22,860 bases of DNA. Source: an uncultured archaeon A07HN63. Lineage in GTDB: Archaea; Halobacteriota; Halobacteria; Halobacteriales; Haloferacaceae. This document shows, piece after piece, positions 13,559 to 21,215 of the stretch (position 1 is its first letter; the number at the start of each line of letters is the position of its first letter). The notes beneath the pieces are model-generated. The model was not told the origin of the DNA, did not search any database, and was given only the letters and a program-made list of their open reading frames with translations. The DNA lies in the NCBI GenBank assembly GCA_000496215.1, contig KI543214.1, positions 11,433 through 34,292 on the forward strand, in the 5' to 3' direction. The position numbers and the translations under genes were made by a program.

Positions 13559-13906
13559 ATGGGTTCGATTCGTGATCAACTCTCTCTGAGGGGTGTCCTG
13601 ATCGCTCTCGCAGCCGTGCTTCTGCTCGGGCCTGTGGTTGTTCCTCTCCTTGTGCCCCTGATCGACGGACCAGCGCGGCTGTTCCCGCTGGTAGCCGGCA
13701 TGCTGATCGCGGTCGGGGTCGGGGCGATTCTCTACTGGCGACTGACCGGCGACGGCGATGGCGACGAGGGATCGGTCTGGAACGCGATTCCACGCCGCCA
13801 GTACGACGGCCGACACGCCGAATCCGGCGGGCTGGCCCGCGACGAACAGGAGGCCGCTATCGAGGAGATACAACAGCAGGCGGCCGAACGCGAGCGCGAA
13901 CGGTAG
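13559..13906 (+). CDS. Small two-helix membrane protein with SHOCT-like tail
   Basis: This is a 115-aa protein from ATG 13559. Two hydrophobic helices are visible at residues ~12-36 (VLIALAAVLLLGPVVVPLLV) and ~41-61 (LFPLVAGMLIAVGVGAILYW). They are followed by a soluble acidic and basic tail (WNAIPRRQYDGRHAESGGLA, then EQEAAIEEIQQQAAE). The YDGRHAESGGLARDEQEAAI segment resembles the short C-terminal helix found in many haloarchaeal small membrane proteins (SHOCT-like). No function is known. The gene diverges from the D-2-hydroxyacid dehydrogenase (78 bp between starts) and converges with the LOV-like PAS gene. No good TATA box is visible at the usual spacing for this ATG. Confidence 0.75.
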   Translation: MGSIRDQLSLRGVLIALAAVLLLGPVVVPLLVPLIDGPARLFPLVAGMLIAVGVGAILYWRLTGDGDGDEGSVWNAIPRRQYDGRHAESGGLARDEQEAAIEEIQQQAAERERER

Positions 13907-13942
13907 TCCGGTATCGGTACCGATCTGCTCTCGGCCCGCATT

Positions 13943-14464
13943 CTACGCTGTCGGTCGCGCTTCCTGAAACCCGACCCAGTTACTGATCGTCCCTGTTTCG
14001 TCCGGGATCGGCGCGATGGCAACCCGGCTCCGGAACTGATCACCGTTGGCTCGATAGTTGGCCAGTTCGACAACCGTGGCTTCCCAGATATCGACGGCCT
14101 CGCGGAGGTCAGCAACCGCGTCGGCACTCGTCTCGGAGCCCTGCAACAGCCGCAAATTATCGCCGATAACCTCCGTCTCGGTGTAGCCGGTCAGTGACTC
14201 GAATGCCTCGTTGGCGTACCAGACCGGGTTGTCGGCATAGGCCGGCCCGGTGATGACGATGCTGATCGGCGCCTCGTCTATCTCTTGGGTCGCCCAGTCG
14301 AGGGCTGGATCGTCGCCACCACCGTGCGTCGAGACAGGTGCGGTCTCACGCATCTCGCTTAGCGTCGCTGCCAGCGAGGTGGCGACAGCCGCTGTTGAAA
14401 TCGTCGGCCCGTCACTCTCGACGTGGGAGTGAAGCTGCGTTGCAAACGAGTCGGCAGGCCCCAT
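13943..14464 (-). CDS. LOV-like PAS-domain protein lacking the photoactive cysteine
   Basis: This is a 173-aa protein from ATG 14464; a GTG at 14479 would add five residues. The first ~60 residues are helical and polar. Residues ~62-170 are one PAS domain with strong LOV character: NPVWYANEAFESLTGYTETE, GDNLRLLQGSET, and ELANYRANGDQF with the Asn residues that contact flavin in LOV domains. In true LOV photoreceptors the helix motif is G-R-N-C-R-F-L-Q. Here residue 104 is Leu (codon at 14153-14155), so no cysteinyl-flavin adduct can form. It may still bind flavin and signal by photoreduction, or have become a plain PAS sensor. No output domain is attached, as with the other PAS protein at 5175-5573. 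It diverges from the geranylgeranyl-reductase-family gene by 93 bp. Confidence 0.82.
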   Translation of the reverse strand: MGPADSFATQLHSHVESDGPTISTAAVATSLAATLSEMRETAPVSTHGGGDDPALDWATQEIDEAPISIVITGPAYADNPVWYANEAFESLTGYTETEVIGDNLRLLQGSETSADAVADLREAVDIWEATVVELANYRANGDQFRSRVAIAPIPDETGTISNWVGFQEARPTA

Positions 14465-14557
14465 ATTGGAGGGTAGCACCGCAGACAGTTAGCGGTTCAG
14501 ATCCGATTCCGTCGGCTCTTTCAGTGCGTTTAAGCCGCGTTCCCTGCAGAATGATGT

Positions 14558-15952
14558 ATGGAGCGCGTAGACGTGGCGATTATCGGCGGCGGCCCGGCCG
14601 GAATGGCCGCCGCCCACGCGGCCGCGAGCGAGGGAGCCGATGCGCTCGTCCTCGAAAAGGGTGTGCCGCGGGCCGACCGCGAGGGGATGGGCCCCGACTC
14701 GACGGATGCGGCGGGCATCCTCGACTACTGGGTCGATCTCATGGAGATCCATCCCGAGGAGATGCCGGACGACGTGATCCATCAGGAACTCGACCGCGCC
14801 GAGTTCGTCGGGCCAACCGAGTCCTGTACGCTGACGAGCACCGGGATCGAATCCTCCTACGACCATTTCGGCTACACATTTCACCGCGCGCGGTTCGACG
14901 ACTGGCTCCGCGAGCGCGCCGAGATGGTGGGCGCGACCTACCGCGTCGGCGTCCGCGTCCGGGATGTCGATACCGATCTGACCGTCGATACAGACAGCGA
15001 CGAGCCACGCCACCGCGTTCACACAGCCGGCGGCGAGACGGTCGGAGCCGACTTCGTCGTTCTCGCTGATGGCCCACAGCGAACCGTCACCAACCAGGTT
15101 CTCGACGATTATTTGCCCGCTGATATGACTGCCTCCGAGCGGCTGGCCGCTCCCGAGGTCAACCACATCGCCTATCAGGAGTACCGGCGATTTCCCGAGG
15201 AGCTATTTGAAAAACTCTCGACCGCGATCACGTTCTGGTGGGGCCACATGCCCGGTCATACCGCCTACCCGTGGGTCTTTCCCAACGAGAACAATATCTG
15301 TCGGGTCGGGCTGACGATGCCAATCGGGCTGGACATCGACGCGGTCGAGAATCGTGAGGACTACCCACTACTTGCACCGGGCGATGAGACGATTCCTGAC
15401 GGTGAAACATACATTCGTCGCCTACTGGAACTGGAGTGGGGCGACGAGTACGATATCGAGTCGGACTTCCCGCTTGTCGAGGATCACGGCAAGCGCGACG
15501 GCACCGAAACCTACAGCATCTCATCGACTCGACCTATCGAGTCGCCGGTTGAGGCTGGTATCGCCGTCGCCGGCGGCGCGATGGGCACCACCTCGGCGTT
15601 TCACGAGGGCGGCGACCACGTGGCGATCCGCTCGGGAGCCATCGCCGGCGAGCTGGCGGCGGACGGTGACCTCTCGTCGTACAACGACCGCTGGCAGGAC
15701 ACCATCGGTAACGAACTCGTTCGCAACGTTACCTTCGCCGACATCTGCCGGGCGTACGGCCCCGACGAGTGGGATCGAACGTTCGAAACCGTCCGGGGGA
15801 TGCTCACGGCAAAAGGGCCGTCACTGTTCAGCCTCAACGCGCTCAGATCCGGCTTCGCTGGCCTGCGGACCTACTATCGATACAAGAAACGCAAGCGACA
15901 GTTCGTGCGCGACGGCTATACGCAGTTGATCGAATCCGAGTACGTGTACTAG
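14558..15952 (+). CDS. Geranylgeranyl-reductase family FAD-dependent oxidoreductase
   Basis: This is a 464-aa flavoprotein starting at ATG 14558. The FAD motif VAIIGGGPAGMAAA is at residues 6-19. Then come FVVLADGPQRTV (second FAD contact) and the family segment ITFWWGHMPGHTAYPWVFPN, where the W-G and Y-P-W-V-F-P residues match geranylgeranyl reductases and related dehydrogenases. GIAVAGGAMGTTSAFHEGG is the C-terminal FAD-binding region. The C-terminal ~100 residues (RDGYTQLIESEYVY at the end) are an extra helical part longer than in typical GGR. In haloarchaea such proteins include the enzyme that saturates digeranylgeranyl lipids, but paralogues exist, some annotated as electron-transfer flavoprotein dehydrogenases. 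Lipid reduction would fit the UbiA gene earlier in the window, though the two are about 13 kb apart. The exact substrate is unresolved. Confidence 0.82.
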   Translation: MERVDVAIIGGGPAGMAAAHAAASEGADALVLEKGVPRADREGMGPDSTDAAGILDYWVDLMEIHPEEMPDDVIHQELDRAEFVGPTESCTLTSTGIESSYDHFGYTFHRARFDDWLRERAEMVGATYRVGVRVRDVDTDLTVDTDSDEPRHRVHTAGGETVGADFVVLADGPQRTVTNQVLDDYLPADMTASERLAAPEVNHIAYQEYRRFPEELFEKLSTAITFWWGHMPGHTAYPWVFPNENNICRVGLTMPIGLDIDAVENREDYPLLAPGDETIPDGETYIRRLLELEWGDEYDIESDFPLVEDHGKRDGTETYSISSTRPIESPVEAGIAVAGGAMGTTSAFHEGGDHVAIRSGAIAGELAADGDLSSYNDRWQDTIGNELVRNVTFADICRAYGPDEWDRTFETVRGMLTAKGPSLFSLNALRSGFAGLRTYYRYKKRKRQFVRDGYTQLIESEYVY

Positions 15953-15994
15953 CTGGGTGCAGACAATGCGACCAGCATAACGCACCGTCGATCA

Positions 15995-16009
15995 CGGCTT
16001 TTTCAGCCG
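15995..16009 (+). terminator. Possible terminator hairpin after the GGR-family gene
   Basis: CGGCT and AGCCG form a 5-bp perfect stem around TTTTC, about 45 bp past the stop at 15952. The T run is inside the loop rather than after the stem, so this is weak evidence. Confidence 0.25.
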
Positions 16010-16090
16010 GTTTACTGCCCGATCCATCACCGACAATAGACAAGTGACTAAGCGGACGAAGAGACTCGACTATCGACCCACGGGACAGAA

Positions 16091-16276
16091 TCAGACTTTC
16101 GCGGCTTTCTTCCGGGTGATGTAGCCCGCGACGCGGTTGCGGACACCCTTCGATTCGACGGTGGTGAGCTTGGTGACGTTCTCCTTGTTCGTCTCGAACT
16201 CCGTGTTGAACGCATCCGGATACTCCTCAAGCAGCGTCCGACCGAGCTGCTTGATATACTTCGGTTTGATTGCCAT
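16091..16276 (-). CDS. rps17e: 30S ribosomal protein S17e
   Basis: This is a 61-aa small-subunit ribosomal protein of the archaeal/eukaryotic S17e family. It begins MAIKPKYIKQLGRTLLEEYP and ends GVRNRVAGYITRKKAAKV, and the conserved central TKLTTVESKGVRNRVAGY is intact. It is basic overall, unlike most neighbours, as expected for an rRNA-binding protein. Start ATG 16276 gives the standard length. It follows the DUF447 gene with a 24-bp gap but has its own TATA-like element (TTTTAG, 16301-16306) that overlaps the DUF447 stop. It therefore probably has an independent leaderless transcript as well as read-through from the operon. In archaea S17e often sits next to unrelated metabolic genes. Confidence 0.95.
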   Translation of the reverse strand: MAIKPKYIKQLGRTLLEEYPDAFNTEFETNKENVTKLTTVESKGVRNRVAGYITRKKAAKV

Positions 16277-16300
16277 ACCCGCGGGTTGGCCGGAGTGCCA

Positions 16301-16306
16301 CTAAAA
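16301..16306 (-). promoter_or_regulatory. TATA-like element of rps17e inside the DUF447 3' end
   Basis: TTTTAG on the minus strand is centred about 27 bp before ATG 16276. It includes the DUF447 stop codon. Confidence 0.4.
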
Positions 16307-16963
16307 CGATTCGTTCCCGTCGTCGCGCTCGGCCGCCAGTTCTTGCCACTCTGTTTCCGCACTCAGCGTCTCGAAGGCGACCCGCTCTCTCGGCCCGCCG
16401 GTCTTCTCGACGACGGTCTCGAAGTACGCCAGTCGGTTGAGTAATGTGTCCGTGTCGAACGCAGCCACATCGAGCCTGGAGGCAGCGACGGTGGCGTCGA
16501 CCACGGCGTAGAATCCCCGGTTGATCGTCCGCGGCCCCTCGCGCTCGACGGTGCCAGCGTCGGTCGGCGACAGCTCCCATCGCTCCCACTCGGTGCCCTC
16601 GTCGTCACCGGTTTCGACCGCGACGGCCGATACCTCGACCCACGCCTCGGCGTTCGGGAGCACCGGTTCGGCCTCCTCGCGGATCGTCAGTGCGGCGTCG
16701 ACGAACTCCCGTGGATCGGCCGTGAACTGGACGACACCGCCGCCCTGCCGGTGGAAGTTGCGCTTGGTTCGGGTGTTCCCCCACGTCGTCGCGGTGACCG
16801 GCTCGCCGGGCTCCTCAGGGGCGTGTAGGCCGAGTACAGCCATGTTCCATTTCTCGTTTGGGCCGAGCGTGGCGACGACTGTTTCGGTGACGCCGCGAAG
16901 TTCGACAGGCCAGCCCGCGGCCGTGCCGTCAGCCTCGCCCGCGGTGTCGTCGTGGTCGCTCAC
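16301..16963 (-). CDS. DUF447 family protein (FMN-binding split-barrel type)
   Basis: This is a 220-aa protein starting at GTG 16963, which overlaps the CitG-like stop as GTGA. The core motifs VTETVVATLGPNEKWNMAVLG, TATTWGNTRTKRNF and VVQFTADPREFVDAAL match DUF447. Members of that family have an FMN-binding split-barrel fold, as far as I recall from solved structures. A second part (INRGFYAVVDATVAASRLDV then LAYFETVVEKTGG) is helical and also family-typical. The biochemical role is unknown. The tight coupling with the CitG-like gene and, further upstream, with the F420 gene cofD suggests a shared pathway. To my recollection, DUF447 and CitG-like genes also occur together in tetrahydromethanopterin-linked C1 clusters of methylotrophic bacteria and in methanogens, which would point to pterin- or F420-linked cofactor chemistry. 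Confidence 0.85.
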   Translation of the reverse strand: MSDHDDTAGEADGTAAGWPVELRGVTETVVATLGPNEKWNMAVLGLHAPEEPGEPVTATTWGNTRTKRNFHRQGGGVVQFTADPREFVDAALTIREEAEPVLPNAEAWVEVSAVAVETGDDEGTEWERWELSPTDAGTVEREGPRTINRGFYAVVDATVAASRLDVAAFDTDTLLNRLAYFETVVEKTGGPRERVAFETLSAETEWQELAAERDDGNESF

Positions 16964-17859
16964 ACCGACAACCCCCGTTCGAGCGCGATAAACAGCGCGG
17001 CCGCGGTACAGTCAGCCGTGGTTCCGGGATTGTAGCCGGCCGCGACGAACTCCTCGGCAAGCGACTCCGCCGGTGAGAGGTCCCCTGTCGCGTCAACCTC
17101 ACTGGTGACCTCGACCGCACGGTCGGAGACTGTTCGGGCGGTGTCCACGCCGTGTTCAACGGCGACGAGCGTGTCCGGCTGGCCGGCCAGCAGGTCGAGG
17201 AAGGTTCGCGCCGTGCGATCCAAAATCGGGCCCTCGGCGCCGAGCAGCGCGTCGGCTGCGTCGAAGGCCCGCTCGAATCCTGTGACCCACTCCCGGGCGT
17301 TGCCGTCGGCGATACCGTCCGGCGGGTCGGCCGATAGCTCCATGATATCGTAGAGCGTCAACTCGCGCTCGCGGAGCGCCGCTGCCGCCTCGCTGCCCCG
17401 GCGAACGTCGAGTTCATCGGCATCCGGCGGCGGGTCGCCGACCGCGACCTCGACGTGCTCGAAGGCGCGGTAGAAGGCGACGGCGTCGTCGATAGTCGTC
17501 GACTCAACGACCTGGCTGACCCCCTCAGGCGATAGCGCGTCGGTAGACGCGGCGCGGACCAGCGGCACGAGCAACAGCAGACAGCCGAACTGGGTGTTGC
17601 CGCCCTGCTGGGTCGCCATCCCCGCGACAGCCGTCTCGAAGGCTTCGCCAACCGGATCGCCAGCGGCCGCGTGTTGCAACCCCTCGGCCGCGCCGATCGC
17701 GCCGGCCATGAAGTGCTCAAACCGGAGGTCGTCGAGGTCGCGGTGGCGGTCGACGTTGCCCGGTTTGGGTGTCCCGCTGACTTCGAGCAGGAGCGCGAGC
17801 TGGGCGTTCTGTGCTGGCGTGCGGCTGCGGCGATCCGCATTTATGTGGTCGCCGCTCAT
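16960..17859 (-). CDS. CitG-like triphosphoribosyl-dephospho-CoA synthase family protein
   Basis: This is a 299-aa protein starting at ATG 17859, which overlaps the Dus-like stop as ATGA. Family motifs are TPKPGNVDRHRDLDDL (residues ~30-45), FMAGAIGAAEGLQ, and QGGNTQFGCLLLLVPLV (residues ~94-110, nucleotide/phosphate contact region). AGYNPGTTADCTAAALFIA near the end closes the helical bundle. Bacterial CitG/MdcB make the citrate/malonate lyase prosthetic group from dephospho-CoA and ATP. Haloarchaea lack an obvious citrate lyase acyl carrier, so the archaeal protein probably transfers a ribosyl group to a different acceptor. Its position with cofD, a Dus-like flavoprotein and DUF447 supports a cofactor-biosynthesis role, unproven. 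Confidence 0.85.
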   Translation of the reverse strand: MSGDHINADRRSRTPAQNAQLALLLEVSGTPKPGNVDRHRDLDDLRFEHFMAGAIGAAEGLQHAAAGDPVGEAFETAVAGMATQQGGNTQFGCLLLLVPLVRAASTDALSPEGVSQVVESTTIDDAVAFYRAFEHVEVAVGDPPPDADELDVRRGSEAAAALRERELTLYDIMELSADPPDGIADGNAREWVTGFERAFDAADALLGAEGPILDRTARTFLDLLAGQPDTLVAVEHGVDTARTVSDRAVEVTSEVDATGDLSPAESLAEEFVAAGYNPGTTADCTAAALFIALERGLSV

Positions 17860-18613
17860 ACTGTTGGCTCCGTCGTCAGTTCGGCGAGCGCGTCAGCAAC
17901 GGCGGTCATAACCGGCCCGTCGGGGCGTCGGCTTGGCCGCCCGACGCTGACCGCGTCGGCCCCGTACTCGATGTACTCGCGGACGCTCCCCCGATCTCGC
18001 ACCTCGTTGTTGGCAATGACGAAGAGGTCTGCCGCCGCGGCGACATCGGCGATGACGGCCTCGGAATCCATCGCGTCAATGTGGATGGCGTCGGCACCGG
18101 CGGCCGCGATCCGCTCTGCGACCGCTGGTGAGAGTCGACGCCGTCGACTTCGGCCCGGACCTTGACGCTCACGGCCGGCGCGTGTTCGGCGGCGGCAGCA
18201 ACGTACTCGGCCAGCCGCTCGGTGTCGGCCAGCAGCGTTTCGCCGCAGCCGACGTCACACAGTTCGGGCTGGCGGCAGTGGGCGTTGATTTCGAGGATCG
18301 CGTCGTGGTCGGCACAGATGGCGGCGACCTCGCGGATCGGCTCGACGCTCGTACTTCTGACGTTGATTCCCGGGCGAATCGCGGCTGGACTGCCGGCGAC
18401 CGCCGCGAGTTGCTCGTCGACGAACGCGAGCGGATCGGCCGGCAGGAACTCCTCCCGGTCCCGGTCGACGAGGTCACGGGCCGCGGCACGCGAGGGCTCG
18501 TCGATAGCAATTCCGCCGAGAAACGCCGCGCCGGCGTGGTCGGCGGCCGCAAGCGCCCACCGGGCGTCTCCCTCGCCGCTCAGGCTGGCCAGCGCGAGCC
18601 GCGGCTCAAACAC
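17856..18613 (-). pseudogene. tRNA-dihydrouridine-synthase-like FMN TIM-barrel protein, broken by a -1 frameshift
   Basis: The gene opens at GTG 18613, overlapping the cofD stop by 8 nt, and its first frame reads FEPRLALASLSGEGDARWAL through VSVKVRAEVDGVD (residues ~1-160). The Dus-like active-site region is ILEINAHCRQPELCDVGCGE. After that the frame becomes Ser/Arg-rich noise. The true continuation is in another frame: SPAVAERIAAAGADAIHIDA, then FVIANNEVRD and GADAVSVGRPSRRPDG, the FMN-phosphate-binding end of the barrel. The shift lies at about 18131-18136, where adding one base (for example C, giving GVDLSPAV) restores a 252-aa protein; the 758-nt span is one base short of a multiple of three. 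It is smaller than true tRNA-dihydrouridine synthases, and the substrate may not be tRNA. The break could be a sequencing error or a real mutation. Confidence 0.78.
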
Positions 18614-19596
18614 GCGCCAGCACCTCCTCGACGGCCTCGAACACGCGCTCGCTGTCGGCGGGGCCATCGATCTCGGTGTCAGTGCGGACCACCGGTCGGT
18701 CGAGGGTGGTGTCGTCGTCGCTGTCGAGGACGAACCCATCCACGAACGGGTAGCTGTCGGCCACGCCCTGCGTGCTCGGCTCGGCCCCCGTCGCGGCCAT
18801 CAGGTCAGCTGCCGGCCCGGAAAAGACGCGGTCCTCGACGAACGGCGAGACGGCGACGACCGGTGGTTGCTTCGAGAGCGGCTTCAACCCCATCGAGGGC
18901 GAGCATCGGCCCGATGCTCGTCACCGGGTTCGAGGGGCCGATCACGACCGGCGCGTCCAGCGCGTCAAGCACCGCCTCGGTCGGCGCGGCGGCATCGCTG
19001 CCGCGGAACTCGACAGCGTCGACGGCGGGCTCGCCGCGGTGGCCGACCCAGTACTCCTGAAAGTGCATGCGCCCGTCGTCGGTGTGGATGAGCGACGCCA
19101 CCGGATCGTCGCTCATCGGTAGCAGTGTGAGATCGAGATCGAAGGCGTCGGCAAGTCGGCGTGTGACGGCGGTCAGCGAGTGACCGGCATCGAGCAGGCT
19201 GGTTCGCGTGATGTGGACCGCCCGGTCGCGGTCGCCGATGGTCATGAACTCCGCGACGCCGGAAAACCGTCGCCAGCGGGCGATCTCGCGGCCGGCGGTC
19301 TGCCTGTCGTCGTCGAGAAACTGCGGGCCGGAATCGAGGCCGGCTTCATCGGCCAGCCGGTGGAGTTCGGTGTTGGTCTCGTGTGTGTCGCTGTCGATTC
19401 CCCACCAGCGGTCGGTATCGAGAACGCCGCCCTCGTGGAACAGAACCGTATCGAGATCCGGACACACCATGAGCCCGCCGAGTTCCACGTCGTCGCCGGT
19501 GTTGCCGACAACGGTGAGCTCTCCGGGGTCACGTCGCGCTGTCGCTCCCGCCAGCAGCTTCGGCGTGCCGGTCCCGCCAGCGAGCAGCGTGAGCAT
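18606..19596 (-). pseudogene. cofD: 2-phospho-L-lactate transferase CofD, broken by a +1 frameshift
   Basis: CofD joins the lactyl-phosphate (or phosphoenolpyruvate-derived) unit to the deazaflavin Fo to make F420-0 (EC 2.7.8.28). From ATG 19596 the first frame shows LLAGGTGTPKLLAGA (residues 4-18), VVGNTGDDVELGGLMVCPDL, and IGPSNPVTSIGPMLALDGVE, all CofD hallmarks. It then runs GRRRLAVRRGPRLFRAGS and stops at 18805. The remaining family C terminus, VVAVSPFVEDRVFSGPAADL, GAEPSTQGVADSYPFVDGFV and RPVVRTDTEIDG, is in another frame ending at 18606. Removing one G of the GG pair at 18860-18861 gives ATTVVAVSPFVED, the family sequence, and a 329-aa protein. The 991-nt span is one base over a multiple of three. 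The promoter is probably the GATACAAAC element about 27 bp upstream. A sequencing error is likely but not proven. Confidence 0.85.
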
Positions 19597-19637
19597 AGCC
19601 GCGGGTTCGGGTTCAGGGGGTTTGTATCCGACGCCTC

Positions 19638-19644
19638 TTTTATC
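19638..19644 (+). promoter_or_regulatory. TATA-like element of birA
   Basis: TTTTATC is centred about 24 bp before ATG 19665. It lies in the 68-bp divergent region shared with cofD, so the two promoters nearly touch. Confidence 0.5.
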
Positions 19645-19664
19645 ATCGGCCGAAAGCATCGGGT

Positions 19665-20603
19665 ATGAACGAGACGCGTCGGCAACTGCTGGCCGCGCTC
19701 AGCGACGGGCCGGTCGACGGCCCGAATCTCGCCGACGACCTCGGCGTCTCGCGGGCCGCGGTCTGGAAACAGGTCGAAGCCCTCCGCGAGGCCGGCTTCG
19801 CTGTCGAGAGCACGCCAGACGGGTACGCGGTCCGAGAGGTCCCCGACTACGGCGCGGCCGCAATCGAATACGACCTCGACGCGCCGTACCGAATCGAATA
19901 CCACGACGCCATCGAGAGCACGAACGACCGTGCGCGGGAACTGGCTGGGGCGGGCAACCACGATATCGCCGTCGTCGCCGACGAACAGACTGGTGGCCGG
20001 GGGCGACTCGACCGGTCGTGGGCCTCGCCATCCGGCGGGCTCTGGTGTTCGCTCGTATTACAGCCATCGCTGCCGGCGGCTCACAGCCCGCTGGTCACAC
20101 TGGCGGCCGGTGTTGCCGTCGTCGACGCCTGTCGAGCGGCGGGTGTCGAGGCAGCACTCAAGTGGCCAAACGACATCCTCGTCGGCGACGGCGGCGACCG
20201 CGGGGGTCGCAAACTCGCCGGGATTCTCACCGAGATGGAGGGTGAGGCCGACCGGGTCTCGTGGCTCCTGGTCGGGATCGGGCTGAACGCCAACATCGAC
20301 GCGGCCGAACTGCCGGACGACGCGACGAGTCTGCGGGCCGAGGTCGGCGATGTCGACCGCCGTCGGCTAATCCAGACGGTTCTCGAATCGATTGCCGAGC
20401 TGCTCACTGACGGCGAGCGTGTGATCGAGCAGTGGCGAGAGTACAGTAGCACGCTCGGCCAGCATGTTCGGGTCGAGACGCATCGCGACACAGTCGAGGG
20501 ACGGGCGGTCGACGTGCGGTTCCCCGGCGCGCTGGTCGTCGAGACAGCGACCGGCGAGCAGGTGGTTCACGCCGGCGACTGCGAGCACCTTCGTCCAGCC
20601 TGA
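19665..20603 (+). CDS. birA: Biotin operon repressor / biotin--[acetyl-CoA-carboxylase] ligase
   Basis: This is a 312-aa bifunctional protein starting at ATG 19665. Residues ~1-60 are a winged HTH (RRQLLAALSDGPVDGPNLAD and GVSRAAVWKQVEALREAG), as in BirA-type regulators. The ligase domain follows: STNDRARELA, then TGGRGRLDRSW with GRGR at 111-114 (biotin-adenylate loop) and KWPNDI at 166-171. GGRKLAGILTEMEGEADRVS and VGIGLNAN complete the active site. The C-terminal SH3-like cap ends VVHAGDCEHLRPA. It activates biotin with ATP and loads it on carboxylase carrier proteins (EC 6.3.4.15), and the HTH suggests self- or biotin-gene regulation. It is divergent from cofD. Confidence 0.95.
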   Translation: MNETRRQLLAALSDGPVDGPNLADDLGVSRAAVWKQVEALREAGFAVESTPDGYAVREVPDYGAAAIEYDLDAPYRIEYHDAIESTNDRARELAGAGNHDIAVVADEQTGGRGRLDRSWASPSGGLWCSLVLQPSLPAAHSPLVTLAAGVAVVDACRAAGVEAALKWPNDILVGDGGDRGGRKLAGILTEMEGEADRVSWLLVGIGLNANIDAAELPDDATSLRAEVGDVDRRRLIQTVLESIAELLTDGERVIEQWREYSSTLGQHVRVETHRDTVEGRAVDVRFPGALVVETATGEQVVHAGDCEHLRPA

Positions 20604-20636
20604 CAGCCGCTTGGTCCGGTCGCCGCCCCGTCGATT

Positions 20637-21215
20637 TCAGTCGTCGGCACCCTCGTTTTGATCGCTCTCGAAGGTCGTCGGGTCGGCCTCGATATCCGCA
20701 TACCGGACGACGCGCTCGCCGAGCGTCGCCACCCGGTCGGCGGTATCGTCGTCGACGAACGCGCCGTCCTCGAAGGCGCTGTAGGAGTTGGGGACGGCCG
20801 CCTGATGCGGCACCACCCACGCGTTGAGCGCGCGACAGACCGACCGGAGGTGTTCCAGCGCCGTCACCGGAAACGAACCACCCGAGACCGCGAGCAGCCC
20901 GACGGTTTTGCCCTCGAACTCGTCGAACCCACAGTAATCGAGGGCGTTCTTGAGGACGCCCGAATACGAGCCGTGATACATCGGACTGCCGAGGATGACC
21001 GCATCCGCGGCGTCAACACGGGCAACGAGATCGTCGCTGTCGCCCTGTCCATCCAAATCTGGGTCCAGTGGGGGGAGATCAAACTCACGGAGGTCGAGTA
21101 ACTCAGTCGTCGCGCCGGCCGTTGCGGCGCCGTCGAGAGCGTGGCTCGTCGCCACCCGGGTGAAGCTCTCGTCGCGAAGACTGCCGGCGAGGGCGACGAT
21201 ATGTGGATCACTCAT
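20637..21215 (-). CDS. NADPH-dependent FMN reductase-like flavodoxin-fold protein
   Basis: This is a 192-aa flavoprotein starting at ATG 21215. The flavodoxin-like phosphate loop is AGSLRDESFTRVA at residues ~10-22. The FMN isoalloxazine loop is GSPMYHGSYSGVLKNALDYC, typical of NADPH-dependent FMN reductases and chromate/quinone reductase relatives. KTVGLLAVSGGSFPVTALEH is the third FMN contact region. The C-terminal tail is acidic. The ATG overlaps the stop of the ribbon-helix-helix gene as ATGA, so the two are translated as a coupled pair and the regulator may control this gene. The substrate (free FMN, quinone or azo/nitro compound) cannot be predicted. Confidence 0.88.
   Translation of the reverse strand: MSDPHIVALAGSLRDESFTRVATSHALDGAATAGATTELLDLREFDLPPLDPDLDGQGDSDDLVARVDAADAVILGSPMYHGSYSGVLKNALDYCGFDEFEGKTVGLLAVSGGSFPVTALEHLRSVCRALNAWVVPHQAAVPNSYSAFEDGAFVDDDTADRVATLGERVVRYADIEADPTTFESDQNEGADD

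Noticed and set aside
18128..19091. Two long plus-strand frames opposite cofD and the Dus-like gene
   Set aside because: Arg/Ser-rich antisense frames; the minus strand carries clear CofD and FMN-barrel motifs.
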